Assembly (NCBI GenBank): GCA_028868995.1
Contig: JAGWTH010000007.1
Coordinates: 49,401 to 113,400 of the forward strand
Length of the DNA stretch: 64,000 nucleotides
Origin: Burkholderiales bacterium
GTDB lineage: Bacteria; Pseudomonadota; Gammaproteobacteria; Burkholderiales; Burkholderiaceae_C
Direction: 5' to 3'
The first letter of the stretch is position 1. Each line of letters begins with the position of its first letter. Made by a program: the position numbers and the translations under genes. The notes below the pieces were generated by a model, which was not told the DNA's origin, did no database searches, and saw only the letters and a program-made list of their open reading frames with translations. Shown here piece after piece: positions 17,906 to 29,757 of this stretch.

Positions 17906-19459
17906 ATGACCACGACCATCCGGGCCGCCGACCTGATCGAATCCGTCGCCGCGGCGCTGCAGTACATCAGCTACTACCACCCCGCCGACTACATCGCGCA
18001 CCTCGCCCGCGCCTACGAACGCGAGCAGAGTCCCGCGGCGAAGGACGCCATCGCGCAGATCCTGACCAACAGCAAGATGAGCGCGATGGGCCACCGGCCC
18101 ATCTGCCAGGACACCGGCATCGTCAACGTGTTCCTGAAGATCGGCATGGACTGCCGCCTGGAGGGCTTCTCCGGCAGCCTGGAGGACGCGGTCAACGAGG
18201 GCGTGCGCCGCGGCTACCTGCACCCGGACAACACGCTGCGCGCCTCGGTGGTCGCCGACCCGCAGTTCGAGCGCAAGAACACCAAGGACAACACGCCCGC
18301 CGTGGTGAACGTGGAACTCGTTCCCGGCGACAAGGTGGACGTCACGGTCGCGGCCAAGGGCGGCGGCAGCGAGAACAAGAGCAAGATGGTCATGCTCAAC
18401 CCGAGCGACTCCATCGTCGACTGGGTGCTCAAGACGGTGCCGACCATGGGCGCCGGCTGGTGCCCGCCCGGCATGCTGGGCATCGGCATCGGCGGCACCG
18501 CGGAGAAGGCGGTACTGCTGGCCAAGGAAGCGCTGATGGAAGACATCGACATGTACGAGCTGCAGGCGAAGTCCTCGCGCGGCGAGAAGCTGTCGAAGGT
18601 CGACGAGATGCGCCTGGAGCTTTACGAGAAGGTCAACGCGCTGGGCATCGGCGCCCAGGGCCTCGGCGGCCTTACCACCGTGCTGGACGTCAAGATCAGG
18701 ATGTTCCCGTGCCACGCCGCCGGCAAGCCGGTGGCCATGATCCCCAACTGCGCGGCCACCCGCCACGCCCACTTCCAGCTCGATGGCTCCGGCCCTGCCT
18801 ACATCGACCCGCCGAGCCTCGACCTGTGGCCCAAGGTGGACTGGGCGCCCGACACCCAGAAGAGCAAGCGCGTCAACCTCGACACGCTGACCAAGGAGGA
18901 GATCGCCACCTGGAAGGCCGGCGAGACCCTGCTGCTCAACGGCAAGATGCTCACCGGCCGCGACGCCGCGCACAAGCGCATCCAGGACATGCTGGCCAAG
19001 GGCGAGCCGCTGCCGGTGGACTTCCGCAACCGCGTCATCTACTACGTCGGCCCGGTGGACCCGGTGCGCGACGAGGTGGTCGGCCCCGCGGGTCCCACCA
19101 CGTCCACCCGCATGGACAAGTTCACCGAGATGATGCTGGCGCAGACCGGCCTGATCGGCATGATCGGCAAGTCCGAGCGCGGCCCCGAGGCGATCGAGGC
19201 GATCCGCAAGCACAAGGCGGCCTACCTGATGGCCGTGGGCGGCGCGGCCTACCTGGTGTCCAAGGCGATCAGGAAGTCCAGGGTGCTGGGCTTCGCCGAC
19301 CTGGGCATGGAAGCCATCTACGAGTTCGAGGTGGTGGACATGCCGGTCACGGTCGCGGTCGATGCCGGCGGCACCAGCGTGCACACCACCGGCCCGGCCG
19401 AGTGGGGCAAGCGCATCGCGAGCGGCGAGTTCAGGAACATCGCCGTCACGGCGGCCTGA
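17906..19459 (+). CDS. fumA: Class I fumarate hydratase (4Fe-4S)
   Basis: Iron-sulfur fumarase catalysing fumarate to L-malate. At 517 residues it is the single-chain form joining the alpha part (residues 1 to about 300) and the beta part (about 330-517). Candidate cluster cysteines are in PICQDTG, GAGWCPPGM and IPNCAATRH. The beta half carries GPAGPTTSTRMDKF. It lies just upstream of murI, 30 bases apart on the same strand, so the two may be co-transcribed. It differs from FumC in sequence and mechanism and would be sensitive to superoxide. Confidence 0.95.
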   Translation: MTTTIRAADLIESVAAALQYISYYHPADYIAHLARAYEREQSPAAKDAIAQILTNSKMSAMGHRPICQDTGIVNVFLKIGMDCRLEGFSGSLEDAVNEGVRRGYLHPDNTLRASVVADPQFERKNTKDNTPAVVNVELVPGDKVDVTVAAKGGGSENKSKMVMLNPSDSIVDWVLKTVPTMGAGWCPPGMLGIGIGGTAEKAVLLAKEALMEDIDMYELQAKSSRGEKLSKVDEMRLELYEKVNALGIGAQGLGGLTTVLDVKIRMFPCHAAGKPVAMIPNCAATRHAHFQLDGSGPAYIDPPSLDLWPKVDWAPDTQKSKRVNLDTLTKEEIATWKAGETLLLNGKMLTGRDAAHKRIQDMLAKGEPLPVDFRNRVIYYVGPVDPVRDEVVGPAGPTTSTRMDKFTEMMLAQTGLIGMIGKSERGPEAIEAIRKHKAAYLMAVGGAAYLVSKAIRKSRVLGFADLGMEAIYEFEVVDMPVTVAVDAGGTSVHTTGPAEWGKRIASGEFRNIAVTAA

Positions 19460-19489
19460 GCGGGCCCCGCGCGACGCCTGCCTTGCCGC

Positions 19490-20269
19490 ATGCAGCCTGA
19501 GCGGCCGATCGGCGTGTTCGACAGCGGGGTGGGCGGGCTCAGCATCCTGCGGGCCCTGCGCGCCGAGCTGCCGGCGGAGGACTTCATCTATTTCTCCGAC
19601 GCCGGCCACGCGCCCTACGGCGAGAAGGACGAGCGCTTCGTGCGCGAACGCGCGCTGGCCATCGCCCGCGACCTGGTCGAGCGGCACGCGATCAAGGCCC
19701 TGGTGGTCGCCTGCAACACGGCGACGGCGGCGGCCGTGCAGCTGCTGCGCGAGGCCCATCCCGGCCTGCCCGTGGTCGGCGTCGAGCCGGCCATCAAGCC
19801 CGCCGCCGCGCTGACGCGCACGCACCGCGTGGCCGTGTTCGCCACCCGCGGCACCCTCGCCAGCGCCAAGTACGCCGCCCTGGAGGCCTCGCTGGCCGGC
19901 CAGGCCGAGTTCGTCCGGGTGCCCTGCCCCGGGCTGGCCGCCGCCATCGAGGCGGACGACGCGCAGCGCGTGCGCTCGCTGTGCGAGCGTTACACCGGCG
20001 AGGCGGGCCGCTTCGGCGACGCGCCGGGCGAGATCGACACCGCGGTGCTGGGCTGCACGCACTATCCCTTCGCCGCCGCGGTGTTCCGGGAACTGCTGGG
20101 GCCGGCGGTGCGGCTGGTGGAAACCGGCGAGCCGGTCGCCCGCCAGAGCCGGCGCCTGCTCGAAGAGCGCGGCCTGCTGCGGCCGCGGGGCCCGGGGGCG
20201 GTGCACCTGGAGACCACGGGTTCGCTCACGGCGCTGCAGGCCGCCGCATCGCGCTGGCTTGGCCTCTGA
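19490..20269 (+). CDS. murI: Glutamate racemase
   Basis: Makes D-glutamate for peptidoglycan from L-glutamate without a cofactor. The 259-residue protein has DSGVGGLS at residues 11-18, the first catalytic cysteine in VACNTATA (Cys75) and the second in GCTHYP (Cys190, with His192). PYGEK near 43 is also typical. It follows fumA by 30 bases. Confidence 0.96.
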   Translation: MQPERPIGVFDSGVGGLSILRALRAELPAEDFIYFSDAGHAPYGEKDERFVRERALAIARDLVERHAIKALVVACNTATAAAVQLLREAHPGLPVVGVEPAIKPAAALTRTHRVAVFATRGTLASAKYAALEASLAGQAEFVRVPCPGLAAAIEADDAQRVRSLCERYTGEAGRFGDAPGEIDTAVLGCTHYPFAAAVFRELLGPAVRLVETGEPVARQSRRLLEERGLLRPRGPGAVHLETTGSLTALQAAASRWLGL

Positions 20270-20389
20270 CCCGGACATAGGCCAAGGGATGTAGGCAGCG
20301 CGCGGGCTTGATCTTCCTCAGCATCCCGCGCAACGGGCTGCGAATACTGCTTTTTCATGCACGGCCTGCCGGCCCTCCAGGAGACCCGC

Positions 20390-22219
20390 ATGGAACAAGC
20401 GTCGCCCGCCACCCTGGACGTCATCCCGTTCGCCGAGGCCGGCACGCTGCCGGTCCTGTTCGAGCGCCGCTGCGCCCGCTCACCGCAGGCCGAGGCCTAC
20501 CGCCAGTGCAACCCGGCCATGCGTGCCTGGCGCAGCTATACCTGGGGCGACATGCACGCGCTGGTGCAACGCTGGCGCTCGGCCCTGGCCGGCGAAGGCC
20601 TGCCGGCCGGCGCGCGGGTGGCGGTGATGATGCGCAACGGCGTCGACTGGGTCTGCTTCGACCAGGCGGCGCAGTCGCTGGGGCTGGTGGTGGTGCCCCT
20701 GTATGCGACCGACAACGCGGAGAACATCGCCTACATCCTGGGCGACTGCGGCGCCCGCCTGCTGCTGGTGGGCGACCCGGCGCTCTGGCAGGCGCTGGCG
20801 CCACTGCGCGCGCGCATGCCGCAGTTGCAGCGCGTGCTGTGCCCGGGCACGACCGGCGCGCCAGGCGACGACCTGCTGCGCGCGCTGGAGCCCTGGCTCG
20901 CGCACGGTCGCGCGTCCGAGGCCCCGGCGCCGACCGATCCCGACGCCCTGGCGACCATCGTCTACACCTCGGGCACCACGGGCCGGCCCAAGGGCGTGAT
21001 GCTGTCGCACCGGAACATCCTGTCCAACGTCGAGGCGATGCTGCAGACGGTGGCGGTGTACCGCGAGGACCTGCTGCTGTCCTTCCTGCCGCTGTCGCAC
21101 GCGCTGGAGCGCACGGTGGGCTATTACCTGCCCGTCGCCACCGGCAGCGCGGTGGCCTTCGCCCGCTCGGTGCAGGACCTGGCCGAGGACCTCACGACCA
21201 TCCGGCCCACCGTGCTGGTGTCCGTGCCCCGCGTGTACGAACGCGTGTACGCGCGCATCCAGCAGCAGCTGGAGACGCAGGGCGCGCCGGCCCGCCAGCT
21301 GTTCGAGGCGGCCGAGGCCGTGGGCTGGCAGCGCTTCGAGGCCGCGCAGCACCGCGGCGAGGCGCCCGGCGCGCTGGCGGCAATGATGTGGCCGGTGCTG
21401 CGCCACCTGGTGGCCGACAAGCTGATGGCCCGCCTGGGCGGGCGGCTGCGCATCGCGGTGTCGGGCGGCGCGCCGGTGTCGCACCGCCTGATGCACTGCT
21501 TCCTGGGCCTGGGGCTGCCGGTGCTGCAGGGCTACGGCCTCACCGAGGCGTCCCCCGTGGTCACGGCCAACCGGCTGGAGGACAACGTGCCCGACTCGGT
21601 CGGGCGGCCGCTGCCCGGGGTGGAAGTGAAGCTGGGGGCGCACGATGAGCTGCTGGTCCGCGGCCCCAACGTCATGCTGGGCTACTGGAACGACCCCGCC
21701 AAGACGGCCGCGACGATCGCCGAGGATGGCTGGCTGCACACGGGCGACATCGCCCGCATCGACGGGACGGGGCACGTCCACATCGTCGGGCGCCTCAAGG
21801 AGATCCTGGTCACCTCCACCGGCGAGAAGGTGCCGCCGTCCGACCTGGAACTGGCGATCGTCGAGGATCCGTTGTTCGAGCAGGTCATGGTGCTGGGCGA
21901 GGGCCGTCCCTTCGTCGCCGCCCTGGCCGTGCTGAACCGCGAGGCCTGGGAAGAGCTGGCACAGGGACTGGGCCTCGACACGGCGACGCCGGAGACCTTG
22001 CTCCATCCGCAGGCGCGCGAAGCGGTGCTGCAGCGGCTGCAGCCGCGCCTGGCGCCCTTCCCTGCCTATGCCCGGGTGCGGCAGGTCTGGCTCACGCTGG
22101 AGCCCTGGACCACCGACAACGGCCTGGTCACGCCGACCATGAAGCTGCGGCGGCGCCAGCTCGCCGAGCGCTTCGCGCGCGAGATCGAGGCGCTCTACGG
22201 GCAGCACGCGGGCGTGTAG
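20390..22219 (+). CDS. Long-chain fatty acid-CoA ligase-like AMP-dependent synthetase
   Basis: A 609-residue adenylate-forming enzyme of the long-chain acyl-CoA synthetase (FAA1-type) group. The P-loop [20 protein letters not shown] is near residues 195-215, LQGYGLTEASPV near 390, and WLHTGDIARIDGTGHVHIVGR near 450. The tail lacks the usual catalytic Lys motif and ends soon after a VTPTMKLRR segment, as in other FAA1-like ligases. The start at 20390 has AGGAG six bases upstream, preferred over the ATG at 20357. The chain length of the substrate cannot be told by eye. Confidence 0.88.
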   Translation: MEQASPATLDVIPFAEAGTLPVLFERRCARSPQAEAYRQCNPAMRAWRSYTWGDMHALVQRWRSALAGEGLPAGARVAVMMRNGVDWVCFDQAAQSLGLVVVPLYATDNAENIAYILGDCGARLLLVGDPALWQALAPLRARMPQLQRVLCPGTTGAPGDDLLRALEPWLAHGRASEAPAPTDPDALATIVYTSGTTGRPKGVMLSHRNILSNVEAMLQTVAVYREDLLLSFLPLSHALERTVGYYLPVATGSAVAFARSVQDLAEDLTTIRPTVLVSVPRVYERVYARIQQQLETQGAPARQLFEAAEAVGWQRFEAAQHRGEAPGALAAMMWPVLRHLVADKLMARLGGRLRIAVSGGAPVSHRLMHCFLGLGLPVLQGYGLTEASPVVTANRLEDNVPDSVGRPLPGVEVKLGAHDELLVRGPNVMLGYWNDPAKTAATIAEDGWLHTGDIARIDGTGHVHIVGRLKEILVTSTGEKVPPSDLELAIVEDPLFEQVMVLGEGRPFVAALAVLNREAWEELAQGLGLDTATPETLLHPQAREAVLQRLQPRLAPFPAYARVRQVWLTLEPWTTDNGLVTPTMKLRRRQLAERFAREIEALYGQHAGV

Positions 22220-22242
22220 GCATCCGCGCAAAGCGGCCGCGG

Positions 22243-22413
22243 CTACTTCGCGGAGGAGCAGTGCCCGCCTTCCACCACCTGGCCGGAGCCGGCCGCGACC
22301 AGCGGCGGCTCCTGCCGCAGGTCGATCGCCGGCGAGCGGGCGTAGTCCCAGGAGAGGAAGGCGACCAGGCCGATCCAGAAGGCCCAGCGCAGGAGCGGTG
22401 TCTTGTCTTTCAT
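22243..22413 (-). CDS. Small single-span membrane protein of a sulfur operon
   Basis: A 56-residue protein I do not recognise. A hydrophobic helix at about residues 8-22 (LLRWAFWIGLVAFLSW) is followed by a short periplasmic-looking tail that ends GGHCSSAK, with one cysteine. A strong ribosome site (GGGAGG, about five bases before ATG) overlaps the end of the yeeE gene 14 bases upstream, so it is translated as the third gene of the rhodanese-yeeE operon. It may be an accessory subunit of the YeeE transporter or carry sulfur on its cysteine; that is a guess from context. Confidence 0.62.
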   Translation of the reverse strand: MKDKTPLLRWAFWIGLVAFLSWDYARSPAIDLRQEPPLVAAGSGQVVEGGHCSSAK

Positions 22414-22427
22414 CGTCACCTCCCGCG

Positions 22428-23501
22428 TCAGAAGGCGAAGCGGCGCCGCACGCGCAGCCCCACCAGGGTGCCGAGGAAGGCCATCGGCAGCCAGATCCAG
22501 CCATGCACGCTGCCGGTGGAGATGCCGCTGAACATCGCGCCCACGTTGCAGCCGAAGGCCAGGCGCGAGCTGTAGCCCATGACGAAACCGGCCAGCAGGC
22601 CGATGGCCCATTGCGCGCCGGTCAGGGGCTTCGCCTGCGCCGGACTGCGGGCCGAAACCCACAGGGCGCCGCCCAGCAGGCCGATGTTGGTGATCGAGGT
22701 CACGTCCAGCAGCGCCGACTGCGAGAGGATGCGCGCGTTGCCCGCGTCGCCCCAGAAGGCGTTGCGGGCCGGGTCGAACAGGCCGAGCGCCTGCGCGCCC
22801 TTGGCCGCCCACAGCCCGAAGCCGTAGACCACGCCCCAGGGCTGGCCGGCCACCAGCAGGTTCACCGTCGCCAGCAGCGCCAGGGCCACCGCTCCCCACA
22901 CCCAGCGCTTCTCCAGCACCGGCTTGCCGGGGCCCACCCACAGCCGCACCGCCACCGCGATCGCGGCCAGGCCCGCCAGCGTGGCCGCCAGCGCGGGGCC
23001 CACGCCCCAGGCCTGCACCAGGCCCACCGGCTGCAGCTGGCCCAGGCTCAGCCAGTCGTGCATCTGCACCGAGCCGAAGAAGCTGCCCAGCGCGAACAGC
23101 GGCAGGATGCCCATGTTCAGCGGCACGCCCAGGCCGGCCTTGTACAGCGTGCCGGAGCCGCAGCCGTCGGCGATCTGCATGGTCAGCCCGAACACGAAGG
23201 CGCCCACCAGCAGGCTGATGCTGGGCGGCCCCAGCGCGGCGTGCAGCTCGCTGAAGTGCCCCAGCAGCGGCATGGCCAGCACGGCGGCCAGCGCGAGCAG
23301 CAGCAGCTGGCCGTACATGCCGCGCGGGTCGCGCTGTTCGACCAGGTGGCGCCAGCCGGTGGTGAAGCCGAAGCGCGCGCCGGCGAGCGCCGCGCCGAAG
23401 CCGATGCCCACCAGGAACAGGACGGCCTGGCGCACCGACACGGCCCAGACCAGCAGAACGAAAAAGGCGGCCAGTGCGGCCGCCAGGGGAAGGCGCTTCA
23501 T
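22428..23501 (-). CDS. YeeE/YedE (TsuA-like) sulfur-compound transporter
   Basis: A 357-residue membrane protein with about nine to ten helices. The two cysteine motifs of the family are present: ADGCGSGTLYKAG (Cys114) and AFGCNVGAMFSGI (Cys318), which in TsuA line the path for thiosulfate. It is a full-length fused type, not the split half-size pair. The gene begins four bases after the rhodanese stop codon, so uptake and sulfur transfer are probably coupled. Confidence 0.9.
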   Translation of the reverse strand: MKRLPLAAALAAFFVLLVWAVSVRQAVLFLVGIGFGAALAGARFGFTTGWRHLVEQRDPRGMYGQLLLLALAAVLAMPLLGHFSELHAALGPPSISLLVGAFVFGLTMQIADGCGSGTLYKAGLGVPLNMGILPLFALGSFFGSVQMHDWLSLGQLQPVGLVQAWGVGPALAATLAGLAAIAVAVRLWVGPGKPVLEKRWVWGAVALALLATVNLLVAGQPWGVVYGFGLWAAKGAQALGLFDPARNAFWGDAGNARILSQSALLDVTSITNIGLLGGALWVSARSPAQAKPLTGAQWAIGLLAGFVMGYSSRLAFGCNVGAMFSGISTGSVHGWIWLPMAFLGTLVGLRVRRRFAF

Positions 23502-23505
23502 CGGG

Positions 23506-24447
23506 TCAGTTGAAAGTCCGGGCGGCCCAGAACTTCGCGTCGATCAGCAGTTGCTTGGCGCGGCCGGGCTCGTTGGCCACCGGCAGGGCGCCGGGGGCCT
23601 GCGTCCAGTCGACCATGGAGCCGGGATAGAGCTTGACGTTCTTGCGGCCCGCCACTTCCGACAGCGCGAACCAGTCCGTGGCGGCCCAGTGGCCGGTGTT
23701 GCAGAAGGCGACGGCCGGCTTGCCCGCATCGACCTCGCTCGCGGCCGCGGCACGCACCTTCTCGGGCTGCAGCACGCCGCTGTTCTCGCCGTCGAAGAAC
23801 TGGCTGTACGGAACATTCACCGCGCCTTGCAGCGTGCCGGGCACCTTGGCGGCGACGTGGCGCGTCTGCCCCTCGAAGAAGTCCTTCGGGCGGGCGTCGA
23901 CCAGCACGGCCGAGCCCTGCTGGATGTCGCGTGCCACCTCGTCGCGCGGGGCGATCAGGCTGGCGTCCAGTTGCGGCTGGTAGCTGCTGGGCGCGACCTG
24001 GGCGACCGCGGCGTCCTGCGGCAGGCCGGCGTCGGCCCAGGCCTTTTCGCCGCCATTGAGCAGCGAGAGCTCCTTCAGGCCCAGCGCCTTGAGCGTCCAG
24101 TACACGCGGGCGGCCGCGCCGAAGTCGGTGGCGTCGGCGCCGCTGGAAACGACCACGGCATGGGTGCCGGCCTCCAGGCCCAGCGAGCGCACGAGCGCCG
24201 TGAGCTGGGGCAGGGGCGGCAGCTCGCCCGGATTGCTGGCGGGGCCGCGCCACTGGCCGTAGGGCGCGTTCAGCGCGCCGGGAATGTGCTTCGTGGCGAA
24301 CGCGTGGGCGTCGCGGATGTCGATGACGCGCAGCGCCGGCTGGCCCAGCTGCGCCTTCAGTTCCGCGGGGCTGAGCAGCGGCTGGGCCGCGAGGCTGGCG
24401 CCGGCGCCGACGAGCGCGAGGGCGAAGGCAAGGATCTTCTTGTGCAT
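23506..24447 (-). CDS. Periplasmic two-domain rhodanese (sulfurtransferase)
   Basis: A 313-residue protein with a signal peptide (to about residue 22, SLAAQ) and two rhodanese domains. The first is inactive-looking (VVSSGADATDF, no Cys). The second carries the catalytic Cys249 in AFCNTGHW. It would move sulfane sulfur from thiosulfate or a similar donor in the periplasm. The start at 24447 gives a proper signal peptide; a longer frame upstream is unlikely. It is the first gene of an operon with yeeE and a small membrane protein. Confidence 0.88.
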   Translation of the reverse strand: MHKKILAFALALVGAGASLAAQPLLSPAELKAQLGQPALRVIDIRDAHAFATKHIPGALNAPYGQWRGPASNPGELPPLPQLTALVRSLGLEAGTHAVVVSSGADATDFGAAARVYWTLKALGLKELSLLNGGEKAWADAGLPQDAAVAQVAPSSYQPQLDASLIAPRDEVARDIQQGSAVLVDARPKDFFEGQTRHVAAKVPGTLQGAVNVPYSQFFDGENSGVLQPEKVRAAAASEVDAGKPAVAFCNTGHWAATDWFALSEVAGRKNVKLYPGSMVDWTQAPGALPVANEPGRAKQLLIDAKFWAARTFN

Positions 24448-24482
24448 GGATGGGGCCTCGGAGAGAAGCCCCGGATTCTGCC

Positions 24483-24522
24483 AACGACAGACATGCACAT
24501 GAACGACAGAGTTCTTATATGC
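24483..24522 (-). promoter_or_regulatory. Possible control region of the sulfur operon
   Basis: Two direct repeats of TCTGTCGTT (minus strand) lie 19 bases apart at 24483-24491 and 24502-24510. An AT-rich TGCATATAAGAA element lies next to them at 24511-24522. The spacing of about two helical turns would put two protein subunits on one DNA face. No regulator gene is adjacent, so the binder is unknown. Confidence 0.3.
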
Positions 24523-24585
24523 AAATTCCAGCCCTGTAGCAGGCCGGCGCGCGGCCCCGGTGAATCCGCGCCGGCAGGCGGGACT

Positions 24586-25215
24586 TCAGTGCAGGTGCCG
24601 CGGACGCCGCCCGCCGCCGTGGCCGCCCAAGCCGCCGCCGCCGTTGCCGCGCGGGGGCTTGCCCAGCTCCAGCGAGCTCACCAGCTTGTCGAAGCGCTCG
24701 GAGAACAGCTTGTCGATCTCGGAGACCACGCCATCGAGCTCGCTGGCGTCGAAGTGGCGCTCCATCAGGTTGACCACGTCCTGCACCAGCAGGTCGCGCT
24801 GCACCTGCATGATGGCCGCCGGCGTCGGGCCGACGAACATCATGAGGAAGTCGTCGCGCGCCTCCTCCTCGGGGCCGGCCTCCTCCTCGTCGAATTCGGC
24901 GTCGTAGAAGGTGACCTCGATGGCCGCGCCCTCCTCCGCCAGCTCGTTGAGCGACATGCACATCTCGTCGAGCTGCTGGCGGAAGTCGAGGTCGCCCGAG
25001 ACCGTCCAGCACATGGTCAGCATGCGCTCCTTCGGGTCGAACCGGATGCCCGGCTCCTCCTCGTAGGCGCTCTCGGCGCCGTCGGCCAGCGACTTGGCGC
25101 CCGCGTACGACCACAGGGGTTTCAGCGCCTCCTGGATCTGCTCGTAGGTCACCTCGGCGCGCAGCGGCACGTCGCCGTGCACGTGGATCTCGAAGGGGGC
25201 GTCGTACTGGGACAT
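24586..25215 (-). CDS. DUF6806-like cytoplasmic protein of unknown function
   Basis: A 209-residue acidic protein that I recall as DUF6806, typical of Comamonadaceae. It begins MSQYDAPFEIHVHGDV. A central segment is very acidic (DAEFDEEEAGPEEEARDD), and the last 25 residues are Gly/Arg-rich and end RRPRHLH. No catalytic motif, signal peptide or membrane helix is seen. The start at 25215 has GGAG six bases upstream; the frame runs open far beyond it, but that part crosses a tRNA gene. The gene lies just downstream of a tRNA operon on the same strand. Confidence 0.75.
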   Translation of the reverse strand: MSQYDAPFEIHVHGDVPLRAEVTYEQIQEALKPLWSYAGAKSLADGAESAYEEEPGIRFDPKERMLTMCWTVSGDLDFRQQLDEMCMSLNELAEEGAAIEVTFYDAEFDEEEAGPEEEARDDFLMMFVGPTPAAIMQVQRDLLVQDVVNLMERHFDASELDGVVSEIDKLFSERFDKLVSSLELGKPPRGNGGGGLGGHGGGRRPRHLH

Positions 25216-25261
25216 GGTGTTCTCCGGCCCTATTGTGGACTGATCGGCCGTGGGGTGGTTC

Positions 25262-25350
25262 TGGTGCCTCGAGCCGGACTCGAACCGGCACGCCTTTTGA
25301 GGGGCCGCGGATTTTAAGTCCGCTGTGTCTACCGATTTCACCATCGAGGC
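25262..25350 (-). tRNA. tRNA-Leu (anticodon UAA)
   Basis: An 89-base class II tRNA including an encoded CCA. The acceptor stem GCCTCGA pairs with TCGAGGC, and the anticodon loop CTTAAAA contains TAA. A long variable arm and the TTCGAGTCC T-loop are present. It is the last gene of the Gly-Cys-Gly-Leu operon and reads UUA/UUG, rare codons in this GC-rich genome. Confidence 0.96.
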
Positions 25351-25399
25351 GACGGCCCGACTGTAAGGCAAACGCGGCGGCGGTCCCGCCGCAAGGCAG

Positions 25400-25425
25400 A
25401 AGGGGAAGCCGCATGGCTTCCCCTT
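25400..25425 (-). terminator. Hairpin after the second tRNA-Gly
   Basis: An 11-bp perfect stem (AAGGGGAAGCC and its complement) with a 4-base loop separates tRNA-Gly from tRNA-Leu. It has no T-run, so it is more likely an RNA processing or pausing structure than a terminator. It closely resembles the hairpin after the first tRNA-Gly. Confidence 0.4.
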
Positions 25426-25433
25426 CGCGTATC

Positions 25434-25509
25434 TGGAGCGGGAAACGAGGCTCGAACTCGCGACCTCAACCTTGGCAAGGTTGCGCTCTACCAACTGAGC
25501 TATTCCCGC
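25434..25509 (-). tRNA. tRNA-Gly (anticodon GCC), second copy
   Basis: A 76-base tRNA with encoded CCA. The acceptor stem GCGGGAA pairs with TTCCCGC, and the anticodon loop TTGCCAA contains GCC. It is identical base for base to the copy at 25637-25712. It lies only seven bases after tRNA-Cys. Confidence 0.97.
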
Positions 25510-25516
25510 ATCGACC

Positions 25517-25590
25517 TGGAGGCGCGTACCGGAGTCGAACCGATCTAAACGGATTTGCAATCCGCTGCATAACCGCTTTGCTAACGCGCC
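25517..25590 (-). tRNA. tRNA-Cys (anticodon GCA)
   Basis: A 74-base tRNA with encoded CCA. The acceptor stem GGCGCGT pairs with ACGCGCC, and the anticodon loop TTGCAAA contains GCA. It lies between two identical tRNA-Gly genes. Confidence 0.97.
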
Positions 25591-25601
25591 GGCGTCAGAT
25601 G

Positions 25602-25625
25602 AAAAAGGGAAGCGTCAGCTTCCCC
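25602..25625 (-). terminator. Intrinsic terminator or attenuator after the first tRNA-Gly
   Basis: On the minus strand GGGAAGC, loop TGAC, GCTTCCC is followed by TTTTTC. It lies inside the tRNA operon, after tRNA-Gly and before tRNA-Cys, so it should lower transcription of the three genes downstream. Confidence 0.6.
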
Positions 25626-25636
25626 ATTTCGAGATC

Positions 25637-25712
25637 TGGAGCGGGAAACGAGGCTCGAACTCGCGACCTCAACCTTGGCAAGGTTGCGCTCTACCAACTG
25701 AGCTATTCCCGC
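25637..25712 (-). tRNA. tRNA-Gly (anticodon GCC), first copy
   Basis: A 76-base tRNA with encoded CCA, identical to the copy at 25434-25509. It is the first gene of the tRNA operon and follows the lon terminator by about 50 bases, so a tRNA promoter should lie in 25713-25765. The order Gly-Cys-Leu is the same as the E. coli glyW-cysT-leuZ operon. Confidence 0.97.
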
Positions 25713-25763
25713 GTCGAAGCCATAAGTATAGCGGAGTTTTCACAGCCCCCTGACAGGCGGCTG

Positions 25764-25795
25764 AAAAAACGCGGTCCCCCGCGCGCGCGCGGGGC
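25764..25795 (-). terminator. Intrinsic terminator of lon
   Basis: On the minus strand a CCCC-(GC)5-GGGG self-complementary stem is followed within seven bases by six T residues. It begins about 10 bases after the lon stop codon and separates lon from the tRNA operon on the same strand. Confidence 0.75.
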
Positions 25796-25804
25796 CCTGC
25801 GGCC

Positions 25805-28219
<2,415 letters not shown>

Positions 28220-28247
28220 GGTGATCCTTGTGGGGGTTGTCAGCCGA

Positions 28248-28275
28248 ATATGGCCGGCAAAAGGACATTTTCAAC
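28248..28275 (-). promoter_or_regulatory. Sigma-32 (heat-shock) promoter of lon
   Basis: On the minus strand GTTGAAA (28269-28275), then 13 bases, then GGCCATAT (28248-28255). The E. coli RpoH consensus is CTTGAAA-N11-15-CCCCATNT, giving 6/7 and 6/8 matches. The expected transcript start is near 28240, about 20 bases before the lon ATG. Confidence 0.7.
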
Positions 28276-28382
28276 CCGGTCGCACCCTCGCGGGTGCGGG
28301 CCGGGGCGAATGCCACCGAAAAACGAGGGGATGGGACGGGCGGCTGAGGCAGCCTGGCGACGGATGGGCCGGCCCCGGGTCA

Positions 28383-29648
<1,266 letters not shown>

Positions 29649-29692
29649 GGGTTGGGTGCCTGTGTGACGTCTCAATGATAACCATACAACAA

Positions 29693-29721
29693 ACGGCGCC
29701 CCGGTTGCCCGGGGGCGCCGT
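29693..29721 (-). terminator. Hairpin between clpP and clpX
   Basis: On the minus strand ACGGCGCCCC pairs with GGGGCGCCGT, followed by TTTGTTGT. It follows the clpP stop and could be a partial terminator that lowers clpX relative to clpP, or an mRNA-stability hairpin. Confidence 0.55.
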
Positions 29722-29757
29722 CGTTGCCGTGCCGCAACCTCGCTGCCGGCGGGTGGT

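Noticed and set aside
17765..20278. An 837-codon open frame opposite fumA and murI
   Set aside because: Antisense shadow of two enzymes with all catalytic motifs on the plus strand.
25216..25560. Upstream extension of the DUF6806-like frame
   Set aside because: The extension runs through tRNA-Leu and tRNA-Gly genes; the ATG at 25215 has a proper ribosome site.
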